From: Trichobilharzia regenti | Taxonomy: Eukaryota > Platyhelminthes > Trematoda > Strigeidida > Schistosomatidae | Direction: 5' to 3' | DNA length: 64,000 bases | NCBI GenBank assembly: GCA_944472135.2 | Contig: OX235270.1 | Span: forward strand, 76,827,168-76,891,167 | Part shown: positions 27,272-42,200 of the stretch, piece after piece | How the letters are laid out: every line of letters starts with the position of its first letter | How positions within the stretch are numbered: the stretch's first letter is position 1 | Notes under the pieces: generated by a model | What the model was told of the DNA's origin: nothing | What the model saw: only the letters and a program-made list of their open reading frames with translations | Databases searched by the model: none | Position numbers and translations under genes: made by a program

Positions 27272-30200
27272 GTTAGACAGTTTGAAAATACTGAATCGAG
27301 CACTTTGATTATGCTTCTTCTGAAAAATGATCACTCTGCTTATACTAAACAATGATTTTGAATTCGAAGTATGTTTACAGTTTTATCTGAACATGCAGCA
27401 GTTGATTTTCACTTCTCCCACATCTAATTCTGAGCATTTACAAAAGAAATTACAACCGAAATTTTATCTACATAGACGGCAGTTTTCAGTATTCAGGATA
27501 AGTAATTTTTTAACGTGTAAACGACCTCAAAGGATTAACGCTAGCTACTCAAGAATATTTTGTTTTCAGAATTATCACTTTATTTTACATAAAACCTGTC
27601 CGTTAATTAAATTCATTTAATTTTTTTTTCGACTTTTCGAAATGAAGCAAGATCACAGCTTTAGTCTGTGCTTTAGTCCCCCCCCCTCCAAAAAAAATGA
27701 TGCAATGGCAATATTATCCAGATAAATCTTAAAACAAAAGTAGGCAAATTTCAAATGTTCACATTAGCAAAGCCAAATGAATCATGGGAATGATTGAATT
27801 AACTCTTGTCAACACTCGCATATCGATACATAGCAGGTAATAAGTGAGTTTCTTCGAGATATCATCAGACAGCCACTTACATAAGGAGCGTGCTGTAGGG
27901 TTATCTACATTGTTTTAATATTGCTGTAGAAATTCGTTTTTCTTTATGTTATCCGGAATCTTTCCTTGTGTATTATTATTCCTATTTACCATGTTAAGAA
28001 TAACAGTAAATTACAAAGCAGGACCTTCGTTTACAGGAAATTATATGCAATTATAATATCATTTAGGTGAAAAACTTGATCTCTTTCCACATCTTTTGTT
28101 GGTGTAATTATTTTTTTTTTACTGAAGTGTCAAGTTAACCTATGGAATGTATACAAAACAACAATTCATTATTGTCTTATTATTCACTGTGCAAAACATC
28201 TTTCATTCTTTAACTGTTTAACTCTTTGTAAGTTGTATAAATTGTAGAATTCTTGTGATTTACTTGGTGGAGTGTGAAAGTGATAGAGATGACACAAGTA
28301 GAACTTATTATCCCTAGTAAAATACTGAGTGGCGTCATCCTATAGAGACTAAACATCGTATTGAATGTAGAACTCCTACCACAGCAAGCCGGATTCAGCA
28401 AAAAGAAATTGTGTGCGGATCACGTTGCAACTACACGCCTCATCATCGAACACACCACAGAATGGTATTCAAACATCTAACTCGACTTCATCGATTTTAA
28501 AGAGGCCTCCAACGGCGTTGAACGGGAAGTAATTTGGAAGCTACTTCAATACTACAGCTTGTAGTGCCCAAATTTCTATTAACCTCATTCAGCAGCTATA
28601 TAACAATGCCATTTGTCAAGTGACACAAAACGGTAAGCTCACTGAAGCCTTCGAAGTGAAGAGAAGATTAAGATAAAGCTACCTATTACCGCCACTGATA
28701 TTCCTAATTTTGATGGACTGGGTTATGCAACGAGCTATGGTGAGCGAGAAGATAGAAATAGGTTAAACCAATACGAAGACTCTAGGATATCTGGACTCCG
28801 CGGATTATTTATTTCTAATGTCATATACACTCGAATACTTACAGGCGAAAACCACTAAGCTGACAGAAGAAGCAGCAAGGACAGGACTTCAGGTGAACAT
28901 AGAGAGGACAAACGTGATGAATATAACAAACCAACAAAACGCAGCAGTCACCACCAACAGGTGAAATCAATTTTCCAGCTTGCCCAGGCAGCATCGCTTG
29001 AGTTACACGTGGCACGGATGATGTCAGACCCAGGTTGAGAAAGGCAATGAAGACCTCCAGTACTCTGAAATCGGCCTGGGAAACTACTTCACTTGACATA
29101 AAGTAAAAGATTCAGATTTTCAACACTAATGAAAAGTCGGAACCTGTTGCTCAACAAATATTCTGAATAAATGTAATTGGACCGGATGTCCGCTAAGGAG
29201 ACCATCGGGTGACGCCCAGCGCCAGGCCATCGTGGAGCCAGCCAAAGAGGACCTTAGAGAACATTACAAAGTGGAGATGCACTGTTAAAGCCCTGTGTTC
29301 CAATTTGAACACAAAAGAAAAATAATCAATTGAACAAGTAGCATGACATGGTGAGCAGACAGGATAAATGTACAACAGACAAATTGACATATATCATCAA
29401 AATAAACAAGGATTTATCTCAAATTCAACAATCATAAATTTTAGTGCTGACTTTAAAATGAATTAGGAGATTTATTTTATTTATTTTTTATTTTATTTTA
29501 TTTATTTTTTATTTTTGATTACAGCTTGATTCCACACCGTATTTCTGGGACAAGTGTGGAATTTTCAGCGTGGATATCGGTAGCCCAAAATTCGCAGGCC
29601 GACCGTAGATATCAGGTGTGCGTCGGCGTGGGCTCAAATCCCGGATCATGTGCATCTAAGAGTATCCCTAAATTCTCAGAAGTCTGATATCCTATAGAAA
29701 TACATTTGAATATTACTGACTTTGCTTCCATTACAAAGCGGATTTCTAATGATTGCTCATCACCAGGCAATAACCACGTAACTGTTCCCGCCCGGAATAC
29801 TGGCCGAAGCGTATCGAATATGTGCTTAACTTGGATAGCAGAGTGAGCAGACCAGCGTTCTTGTGTACTGAGATTTACATTTCCCAACGTTAAATGTTGA
29901 AGGTCAGTTGCTGCGTAGTGAATTCAACATATCTTTCGTATTAACGAGATATTTTCAGTTTTAAGTAAATCCATTTCCTCAACCTGTAAGTATATACTTG
30001 AGAAGCTAGAATACTAAGCAATAAAGTTGTTGAAAGATATAACAATCAGCAGTAAAAACGTCTTGACGAATGCCTCCGAATGACTTCTAAGATACCAACA
30101 CAAATTGAAGCGATTTTTAATGTCCAAAATAGAAATAGCATTGCAGACTGAGAAGTGAAATGTTCCCTTATAGTGTGAAGTTACATTTTAGTCTTTTTGT

Positions 30201-33200
30201 CTTAACAGAAATATGGCATAGAGTTTAACAAGCATGGTATAATGAAACTCTGTTTATTTACAGGAATGTTTCAAATTAAGCTTACAGTATAAGTAAGCCG
30301 AGCATATAACACACTGGAACAGAAAAATATCCATTCCTCATAAGTTTAAAACTCAGGATAGAAATAATCAGTGATTGCAAAATATGAAAACTTTGTAAAT
30401 ATGCCCATCTAACTAAATACTCCCTATTTCAAGTATCACTCTAAGGTATACAAACTTTTAGGAGCTTTGATAATTCCCTACAAACATCCACTTCAATCAA
30501 TCTCTGTTAGTATTGATTACATATTATGATCACTTGACACAAATAACAGCTGTTTCGAAAAATAAAAACAATTTTATGATAATATGATGCTGACTGAAGT
30601 TACAAAGAGAATACCGAAACGACTATAGTAGCATTTGAACCTATGTGATATTCCTGCATTCTGGCTTAGAGAACCCGTATGATGTCAGCATCAGTGAGAG
30701 TTTAGTCCAGCTGTTTCATAGATAAATAATAAATAAGTGATTGTTTGCCATCAATCAGTAAACCATTTTTCTAAGTAGATTTACTCACTTAAGCTATTCT
30801 ATGCAAAAACATTTCTTTGTCTGTGTGATGGAAAACTGGAGTTTGTACCGCCTAAGTAAACTTAAAACATCCACCAGTGTCATGGTATGACCTACTACAA
30901 GTCCACAGTTAGGATCACAATAAACGATGGTAATAAGATATTTTCTGTGAACACCCATTGTAAGTGTAGTAATCATACGATTTTGGCGACCTGATCACAC
31001 ACTAAAGCACTGGAAATAGACATGGAGATGAATATGACGAAAGGATACATAAACATACTCAAGAAGTAAAAAAAAAACAAGAAAACAAACCTTTCAATCT
31101 TCTTCCCCTGGCTCTACAAATTAAGCGCATTAGTTAATCGAAAAATAATACTGAACAAAAGGAGAAAATAACTGCTTTTTTATTTCACTACATAATTTTC
31201 AATTGCAATCACTGTCATAAACATACACACACTTTGCGATAAATAAACATAAGATCAAAAACTAAAGACAGCACTAATAAATGAAAGCGGGTAAGTAGTT
31301 TACAAGGGTGTTCAGATAAATAAAATTGAACAAGTCAAAGTTTAATAGTATACACGATTCGCCTCAATAAGGCAGCCGCTGAAAAGATTGTTAACAAAAT
31401 CAAAAGAAACACCACTGTTTAAAAAATAGAAAAAAGAACGAGTAGAATAATGAGAGCTGAACATAACTGAATCACTGTCCCTGAGTTTTATTGGGTGGTT
31501 TTTCCTCCTATTCATTGAATTAAGGGCTTCTAATCAAAATAACCTGAAAACCACCTTCATTTATTATGCTACCGTGAAAGTGCATGACACAGTCAAGTAT
31601 ACAGACCAAAATGAATTACCAGTAGTTCTGATAAACGGAAAAATAGTCAATCGAAAAATAAGGTTTCACCTAGGTTGTGAAAAGTGCTGAAACAGTTGAA
31701 GTCAGTTTAGCGCAATTCATGAAAGGACGGAAAGCATACAGAAGAAGTAGAACCAAGAATTGGAGAAATCACAAAATCGGTATATATATATATATCCCAA
31801 AGAATAACTGTTTCCAAGATTGTTTGTTAACTAAGCTATTACAGTGGTTCGGGGGTAGAGTGTTCGCCATGTGATCCGAGGTTCATTCCCCAGCTGACGC
31901 ACTTCTAAACCTCGATTAGTCTCTGGTAAGGCAGGCAAAGGGGAAGGTTGAGTGTGAGGATAGCAACCACGTCCCGCAAAAAAATCAACACTAATGCCAA
32001 CGAAACTTCAAAGCTGAAGCTTGAAGCCCTGAATGCTCCACTCAGAGCTCAAAGGAATAAGATATAAAGAAGGTAAATAACATTACTCCAGAAGTTTGCA
32101 CAGCGTTGATAAAGAATAACGTTTAAATTATAGAACTTGGTGACAAGCAAAGAATTTCATTTCAGTTAAAAATTGTATGTTGTCAACCATAAATTTTTTA
32201 ACGGCAAAGAAACTTAGTGTGTTTAGAAATGTGAAGGTCTTTAAGTGAAACGAAATAGTGGAAGTAGTACAAACACCCCAAGTTATTTGAGCCCACTTAT
32301 ACAGGATCTACTATCTAGGGTGTTGCATTCCTAGTGCTCTTTAGAACTTTATGCGGGTCTTATCAAAACGTGTTAGAGAACATCATCCAGCATGGCTGCA
32401 AAGAGGAGGCACTGGTTCAATCAGAAGCGCAATAACTGAACATCTCGTCAATACTGTCACAGAATCTCAACTGACTCATTATTTAGGGTCATTTACAAAG
32501 TAAACAAAAATCTATTAAAGGCAGTGTGTCTCCGACGTCTTTGTACTGCGGAAGCTCTCGCCATATGCATCTAAAAGCCGGAGGTATGAGTTTTTTTGTT
32601 GTTTTGTTTTCTGTGTTTGTGATTTTCTCTCTTTGCCTTCATTCAATTCATCCTACTTTTTCAGTTATAAAATCAGATATTTTAGGTTTGTTTCCATGCT
32701 CCTCCTGATAACACCTGTAATCCGTCTAGAATAACCATTTTACAATTATATTCTAATCCTGTGTAATTTTTTGTTTCTATGCCACTTGTAACCTATATTC
32801 ACACCTCCTAACTTACATTTCAAGTTCAAAATTCTGATTTCAATTTGTTTCCATGCTTATTTTGTTCACCCCAGTAATGCGTTCTATCCCTGCGTAGTTC
32901 TTGTTTCTAAGCCTCTTGTAATTCATATCAAGTTGAAAATAATTGTCACCTTTAAAATCATTTCTCCAGTTACCAAATACTAATTTCGCATACGTTGTAA
33001 CTGTTTTCTAATCCTATGCAATCTTGTCTCTAAGCCCCTTGTAGTCTATATTCGTAGCTTCAAAGTTTTATATCAAGTCGAGAATTCTTATCACCTTCGT
33101 TACTATGTGGAATTAGACAAATAATAATTGTATCCATGTAAATTAATGTATATAAATACGATTGTACAGCTGTTGAGAATGAAATTGTCGAAAAGATATC

Positions 33201-36200
33201 TTTCCTGAACTTCTTGTTCTTTTCAATCGAATATCAATTTCTTAAATTTAGAGAATTCATCACTTATTTAAGCACATGAGTGAAATGATTTACCAGTAGT
33301 GCTATTGTGCGGTAGAATAAAGTCTAAAAGATCTATTAAATAAATTGCTAGGATAACTGACAGGCATGTGTTATCAAACTCAGGGTGCAGAAGATTACTC
33401 AGAAGTAACTAACCAATTGAAAACAAATCACAATTCAGTGACAGAAATGAATTACTCATGACAGCAAGACTTCATTTCCTATCACATGAAATTTGAAAAA
33501 AGAACCCAAGACAAAAGCTCTTGTCAATTCAAAATGCAGTAACACTGTATCTGAGCATATATGTACTGAATATCTCCTTAGGTGCAGAGAAATATTTACC
33601 TGCTTTCAATTTGTAAGTGCAGGTAGATTCACTTGACTTGGTCCACCTGATAATCAGATACTTTTAATGGGAGAGAACCAAACTATCCCCATTCCCTTTA
33701 TAAGAGACAAGTCATCTCTGCTATTGCATAAAATTATACTGACATACTTGCAGCTAGCCTTAATCTCAACTCAAACACTTAGTTATTAGAATGTCGCTGT
33801 GGTATATGAGGAACCTATCTCTATGATTGTCCATCTGTCACTGCAATAAGTGAATGAGTTTGTTCGAGTTCTCCAGTGTCTCATTTGCTTATAAGCAACA
33901 GTAGTTTTGTTTTCTGTCGTCCGCTAAAAGATAGTCACTGATCGTTCAGTTAGATGAATAATGGAAAATGAAAAATAAATAATATTATTAGTGTAATGTA
34001 AAACATAACTAACCTATTTTTCATGAAAAAGATTTTATTTTGTATCTTATCCATTGAATATACTCGTTCAAAGACTAATTGATTCCCTGTGTCGCATAAA
34101 TAATTCAATGTCTCTTCAGCTTTAATTAAACACTGGACAATTTCATTTTGTGGTTCCAAAGATGAAAGTATTGTTGTTGTATCCTTTTGTTTCTGTTTTT
34201 ACAAAAAAAGAAAGCTTGAACTGAATAAAAGGGAACAGATTGATAAAAACAAACATACTGAAATTAGACGGAAATCAGTTAATTGAACGAACTACTTTTC
34301 AACCTATAAACATCCCTGTGCAGTAATCATGTTTCTTTTTGATTTTCTTTGTTCAAAGTGGAGAGACTAAATGTTCGGTTGGAGTCTCAGCTAACGCTGT
34401 ATTAGCCTGCTAAATGTAGAAAACATCAGCCGACGATTATCTAAGGTACTGCTTACAACCATTGTTAATATTCCCTTGGGTTCAGAGTGAAACATGAGGC
34501 TTACACAGCACATCTCCATTTTGTCCTGTTCTCTGCCATCTTCCACAGCTGGTGTGTCGACTGCTCATGAGCTCTCATCTCCTCCTCAAACTATCTCCTT
34601 CAGGTACAACTCGTCGCTTCCTTCTCAAGTTCCAGTCGAAGGCCTGGCACACGATGCAAGCTAGCATTTCCTCAACGTATGTCCTATCCATCTCCATTTT
34701 CTGGGCATATTTGTTTACTAGTTCGCGAGTTTCCAGCTGTTTCTATGCCCGTGAAACGATGAAAGGTTAGGCGTGGGGCTAGTGACCCTACTGTGGAAAA
34801 TCTATCCAATCACTAACGAGACTTCAAAGCACTAAAAAATAATATTACCACCACAAGAAAAATCAATTTAGATAGATACTACCAGCATTCACAAAACTGA
34901 TGGTCTGTTTAACGTAACAAAATGCTGAACACTAGCATGATTAGACAGCTGCATGTTGACAAAACCAAAGATTTAGTGTGAGCTTCACGTATAGTATAAC
35001 AAACGAAACGTTTTGATAGAGATTTAGTAAATATCAGTGGAAGATTTTATTATACAATATTACTTGATGCACACTGTAGTATATATATATATAATTCAAT
35101 GTATCATTAGCATTAAACTGAAAAATGTGAACTCTTAGAAACATCTGGTAACTAGTTTACTAAATTCTTCCGACGACTCTAAGTTACAGCCCTATACCAT
35201 GTAAGTTGCTTTGTCATTTCTCTTCAAAAGTTGTTCTAATAGTCGTTTTACTGCCTTTATGTTTTTTGTCTACAATTATGCAAGTGGACCTTTATGTAAA
35301 CAAATCAGAATATTTAGGGGCTAAATGATTATTTTTAAGATGATTAGGATTCGGGTAAACAGTTTTTCTATTACAGAGTTTATGTTTGTGTCAACTGCTG
35401 ATTAGCAGTTTAGTTCAATACAAGTAAAATGTAATCAGGTTGGCTGAAACAACATAAATCGAATAGAGTAGTCCAAACTATATTTTTCAATTTTTTTGAA
35501 GCTGTCTCTGAAATTATTGTCTAGAAGGCCGATATAAGCTTTGCAATTAAATTATATAGCCTAAAGAGTCCAAAGGTGACAAAAAAAAAGCAATCCCTGA
35601 CTCACAAATCTTCCCTATCACTAGGTCTTGTATAGACAGCCTGCCCATACTTTGCAGTAAGGGTTAAACAGATGTCCCACCTAGATCTCTTTTCCACTAT
35701 TTGAATTATGAACTCAAAGAAAATGGATAAAAGCTTTGGAATTCACTGCTGATATGAGAGCACATCATAAAGGCGTGTTATCGTTGGTAAAACCTGAGAG
35801 TCTCCTGATTAAGCGTTGTATTTTGAGACAAGTGATAGTTACTCAAGAGATTTAGTTGCGAAGCATTTGATTGGGCTGATGTTTTCTATGAAGATGCTAA
35901 CAACCCACTGTTAGAGAGGTGAACTGCTGGCGAGTACTAAATATCAAAAAAGCACATCACAATAAAGCTCTCTGCTGACTATGTGAAGGTGCTTTACATC
36001 AGTTTATACGACATCGTACTAGTACTAGTAGCAGCTCGATAACTATACAGTTGTTCTTGATTAAATTACGCAAATAATGAATATCCTATTCCTCTTGTTT
36101 TGATGAAGATAGTCAAAGGCATCATGTTGTATGAATAAATTCCAATAAGAATTCTCCAGTGACCAAATGATTCGACTTTATTATTTCATAAAATTCCAAT

Positions 36201-39200
36201 CATGTGTTTCCCGAACGTTAATGTCTGCAATTACCGTAACATACAATTATGCATATGTGAAAAACACAAAACTGCTTAATATGTCACAGATTTTTATTTT
36301 CCTTTCTGTTTTCTCTTGTTGTACCTTGAACAGGAAATGTCAGTTTTAATTATTTCTTTGCTAATCTGAACATGTTATTGAGAAATGAAAATAAAGTAAA
36401 GGCTGTTTTCTTTTGTCCCTTTTTTTCCTCTTCGCTAAGGTATGTTGCTTTTCAAGTGTTTTTATAAAAAGTCACTTTGTCTATTTGTCTGTCTACATCA
36501 TAGATTAGTTATTTTTTCTTATTTTGGTATATTTCAATACATATGACGCGAAACGATTATTGGTTATTTGTGTGTGTCAAATACCATCCGATCAACGTCA
36601 CCCCATTACCGTTTATCCCTGTGCTATTTTGTTTTTCTGTTGTTTTTTTCTGTTTCTTTCAAAAACAGTTTAAAAATGGTCGAGTGGGAGAAGAAAGTAG
36701 TGTAATGTTTTTTTAAATTTTATTTCTTTAAAAAAAGTACTTATGAGTATCAACTTTCAGGTCTACCTTTCCTTTACAACTTCATTGAAACAAATGTGTT
36801 TAGTAAGTGTACTTATTTAACTTTTTTTCAAATTCAGAATTCAAAAAGGGATTTTTGCTTTGTATGTAGATCAATGAGATGTCTGAAATTTAACAGAGAA
36901 GCTTTCTTCGCCCACAAAAACAGGCAAACTGTGAAGAAAGCAATCCTATGATTGATTATGATTGACGATTTTTATTGATGTAACTGGGTTTACAGCTCCA
37001 TTATCTAAAAGGATCCCACTGTTGAAGGCCGTAAGTCTAACTAAGTTAAGTCAGAGTACTGGAGGATCACGGATTGATGCTTCTAAATTACATGAAGCAC
37101 CACGTCCACTATGTTTCAGAGACACTTTAATGAGCACTGGTATTGAGTCTTTCTTCAGTAATTCACGCAAATTTACGTTAATAGCTTGAAATTAAACTGA
37201 TTCTCTAAACGGACAAACTTGTATCTGGTACCAGTATTTCTAAACTGATCTATGAAAGTCAGTTTCCTCATTATTAAAAGTAGTGGTACCTAGTTCGCAT
37301 TTACGGATGCCATGATATTTTGTGATTCAGTGTTGCAGTTGGAGACGCTATCACAGATGTACCAGGACATAAAGATTCCCTGTAGAATTGTGCTGAACGC
37401 ATTCGAGATTATTATAGACGTTTAATGGCCTATGGTATCTTAATTCTTAGCTGAAAATAACAGTGGTGGCCTTCATACTTCTTGTAAAACTGTACTGTAA
37501 CTTTCCTGACAGTGAATATTTTGTCAACCGTTTTTGGCTTCCTTATCCTTTTTTATATTACATTTTAACACCCTTTCTGACAGAGGTGTGGTTCCATTTG
37601 AACTGAGAACTTTTTTGAATCAGTGGTCTTGATTTCAAGTCTCCATTCAACTATACTAGCTTGAGTAGATAAACTGAATGATAAACAGTCACAAACAGCC
37701 CTGCTTGTGGTTAAATATGTAGACCATTTACTCATTGGCTCCTGTTATCGCCACGCACCATTCCGTGTTTACTCTGTAGTAAATACAAGCATACCCGTCT
37801 TTCGTCAATAGCTTTCTCTTTAAGGTCTAGCCCTAAGACCTCACTGGTGACGTCTGTGATCGTAGCAATGGTTAAAGCGAGTTCAACACACTGAAAAGTA
37901 TTCTTTCCATTGCAACTTAAGACATACCTTTCTGTTTATCCCCAACCAGCACACAGTCTATATTCAGATCTGCCCAAGGCTGCTTCCAACCTCCAAGCAT
38001 CAAATGTGTGTACACTAACAACCAGACGAATATTTAGAATATTCATCATGATGCTTCTTCAAGTTTTCGTAGTTGATATATGATTTTAAATATAAAGTGG
38101 AACACAAAAATGCCCCTTTTAAATGCGTTTTTGGCAAATTTATTTCTTGTAGCTAATGAATAAAGATTTCACTAGCCACTTTTGAAATAACTGTGGAAAG
38201 CAAAGAAAGATACTGGGATGACTGCTAAAATCTAGTTGGTTTCTAAGTTTTAAAGTAGGTCAGTTACACGAGTATTTCTTTAAATAAGGCGTTGTATAAT
38301 ATCGTAGGTAATTGGTGAGGTGACTTGTGACATAAGGTCCCTTACAGAACTCCAACATCCTTTACACACCACAGTGATTGTGACTTATGCTTTGAGGGTG
38401 AGACGAAGTAACGAATACATACAGAATTTAGTAAAGTAAGTTGACCAGAGTTTACTGAAGTGATTCAGCAAAGTGGTGGTTTGCAGCACAGTTTCACAGC
38501 GCACTTATGGAGAAATGGTCAAATAAATCTGATAAATATATGCAAATTGAAGAAGTCTGTTTATTAATTTATCTAAAGGAATATTGCATTGATTATTACT
38601 ATCATAATTTTTGTCCTTCCTTATTACCTCAACAGTCTGTATTTCTTGAACAAGACTGATGATTATGTTTGCGATATACAGACTGAAGTTAGTGGCAAGT
38701 GGCTGAGACTCACTGTAGCTTTTACATTTTATGCCTAGCATTAACCGGAAGTCAGTTTCACTGAACCTACTACACATACCCATTGGTAGCCTTCAGTAAA
38801 CCTTATGTGCGATTCATGTTTCATCGGGTGTTTGAATCAGTATCACTTCACACTAAGAAGCTCTAGACCAAGAAAGCTGCACGTTCGTATTGCCTGTAAT
38901 CGTCTACAATATGTTTGACAAATACAATATATGATGTTCTAATATCATATTTCAAGGGTATTGTTTTTTATTCATTAAAGTGAAAAGACCAAGCGCAAAT
39001 ACTGTAACAGTATAAAATGGATCAATTCATTCTTGTCAGTTCTAATCAACTGCATACAACCTAAAATATTTGTCACATCAAATTATAACAAAGTTTTACT
39101 TCGTTTATTGATAAGCAGTACATCGGCCGGGAATAACACTGTCATTTTTCATTAGATACTCTGTGACCATATTATTCTGCTAGATACATTCTGTGTTACA

Positions 39201-42200
39201 GTTATTACCGAATAATCTGCCTATTTACCTTTTGTTTCGAAACTGCACGATATTCGTCCTACTGTCTGAGTAGAATTAATGCTATGGAAGGTTTCTGATA
39301 AGGTTTACATTTGTGACTTCATCAAGCAATTTATCAATTTTGAAACAAATCTCTCACTTCACGACGAAATTATTCTGCTCCTTACTCACGAACTGTCAGC
39401 TACCAGGTATTTGGTGGGAATAAGTGTACATATCGCTAAAGAGCCCAGAAGTAGGACTCAATAGATGTCAAGTACTTCATAGTTTCAATTGTCGATTCAC
39501 GATGAAATTTAACTTGAATGAAATCATTTTTAACTTCTGATTTACTCTGACGCAACATGGATCATAGTTTTAAACTAGTAAAATAAAATAAACCTCTTTT
39601 ATACCAGTCTAGAAGTCGTATTTCTCCTCTCAAACTGATAACATGACAGTGGTGAGAGTCGAACTTTAAGGCTGCCTTATCAGATTTAGAAAATCAATTA
39701 GTGTTCATCATTAAAATAAAAAGCCATAAATAAATGCGATTTGATTGTTTGTGATTGTGTATCTTATTAGTGGCTTTTGACTTCTTTTGGGAAAGAAATA
39801 TTGCTGATCAAGCGTTTTACTAGTTACCAACTATATATCACCATTCATTCATTTAGCTAAATAATAGCTTAAATAGAATGAATGCAAGATAACTTCGCAT
39901 AACAAACTTATCATTAACTATCAATAATATATTGTACTTACACTTCATTGTGATACTTGATAGTCTAATGCTCTCAGATAATTATTATTACTGTATCTGA
40001 ATAAGATGCAAAATAGAAGTCAAACTTGGGTCAAGACACATATAAAACCAGTGGAATTCAGAATTTCAGAAATGTTCCACAAGTGATATCACGCAGTCTA
40101 TCTGAAAATCCCATGGGCTAATATTTGTTCTAAAACAGTAAACTGGGTTACCCGAATTTATCAAGGAAGAGCTTTAACCGTACACGATGAACACACTTTA
40201 TTCTCCAAAAGTATATATTCATTTATTCATGAAAAGTATTCACCAAGACACAATTCTATGTTCTGCGTATCTTACTTCTAAATTCAAGAAGAATCTGTTC
40301 CTTTGATAAACTTGAAAACTCATACTAACTATATTTCATCGGAACATACGAAAGCCCTAAAATACACAAATGTAACAAATTATTAAAAAAAAAAATGATC
40401 ATTTAATTAGTTATAATTTGTGAAAACTTGATAAGAAAAAGTAAATACTTACTATCAGCTGATAGCTCATTAGCTTATTTTCCTGTGTTGATAACAACGT
40501 CTCAAATGAATGCGCATCACGAAAGAAAGTCTTTATTACACAAGGATAACCGAAAAGAAGAGATGAGAAAGTATTTTCTATTCAAAAAAGGAACATTTGC
40601 AAATATTATTATATGAAAGTGAGAAGAAACCGAGAATGTTGCTGAATTTTTTTTAAAAAAAGTTACTCATTTTATCTCATTATTCTCATGTGAACATTTA
40701 CTTCATAGTTACCTTTTTTGTATCTATCTGTATTTCATGCTTTCATTAGGGTTAGACTCACGAGTGAAATATCTTCCATTAAGAAACATTTGTGAGATCT
40801 CTCTACGTTTAGTAATGCTTAGATCGCTACTGTATAATACAGAAGATATCTCAACGTTAGTCGAAGAATTCATTGATAAGTTAACATAAAGATATGCTCT
40901 ATTATCATTATTATTATTTCCGAGTGTTCCGAGTAGAACATAGGGCTTCAACAGCACATCTCCTCTTTGTTGTACTTTCTGCTGTCGGCTGTAGCTGGGT
41001 TCACAATTGCCTATAATCTCTTACCTCCTCCTCCTCCTCCTCACACAATCTGCTCCATTTCACGCAAGGACGACCCACTTGTCGTCTCCTATTCGGATTC
41101 CAATCGACCAGTGGCCTGGGCGCAGTGACATCCAACGGTCTCCTCAACAGACACCCAATCCATTTCCACTTCCTCCTACATATTCTGTAAACTATGGGTT
41201 CTTGATTAGTTCGTTGCCAGAGTTTTTGTTGCTGCTCTTTCTGGCTATTTCATCTTCAGTATGGAGCCGGAGAAGGCATTTGTTGATAAGTCTGCAACCT
41301 GTTGGAAATACTTTTTGTGAAGCACACTTCAAGCTCCTGACCTATATAGAAGAACTTTAGTGTTAAAAATCCAAATCTTATTCTTTATGCTGCCTGAGTG
41401 CAGAAGATTTCTAAACTGTTTTCAGGTTGATGAAGGCATATCTTGTCTTTCCGATCTTGACTGACGTTGACATCTTCATCCGTTCCGTCAGCCTCAGATT
41501 GAAACATTCCTTCCTAGATGAGTGAAGGAAGTGACCTCTTTCAAGTTCCTTCCAGTGAATATACTCTATAATGACTGAGTTTATTTGAAGCGGTAGGTAG
41601 TAATGAGTTTTCTTTTTCTGGAAGACAATGAATTACTCATCATTTTATCAAGATAAACACAGGATTTTTTCTGTTTCATTTACCGTTATTACTTTCATCA
41701 TTTTCCATTAATTTTAATGGTGGTACTACTTTTTGTGTATCACTTTGACTGCGAGTATGCAGTTTTGACTTAGTGAACAAAGATTTGCTAAACAGTCTCA
41801 ACTCGATTATGGTGGATTTTGTCAGTGTCAGGCAGTTTCACTCTGTAGTGTGATTGTAGGTCAGTGCACACTGTAATGTTCTAGCTGAATTACTTACCCT
41901 ACTATGACACACTGTTCTACATTCACTTGGATTCCTATCCTCTGTTAATCTGACCAGCCACATTCGACATTTATGATGTGCGTATTGCATTCATGGTCAC
42001 ACGCTAATTTACTTATTCCTGATTGGATGAGAAGAATCCTTTTAGGAGTTGGGCTTTAATCGAAGTAACTATGAGACTTTGAGTGACTTTTTAATTTCAT
42101 GTTTACTGAAAGTTTTAGGTAATACCTCTGTTACTCTTTCACTGGATACTAAAGTAATTGAAGCTTTTAATCTACTCTTTAGATTATTGCTCTTTTTAGT

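Noticed and set aside
37955..38020. Open minus stretch ending in a GTATGT donor-like site.
   Set aside because: No spectrin-like pattern and no partner phase; could be chance or a repeat remnant.
38505..38783. Minus open frame with a GTAATA donor-like end, considered as the missing spectrin exon.
   Set aside because: Phase does not fit 0-0 and the sequence has no helix A Trp pattern.
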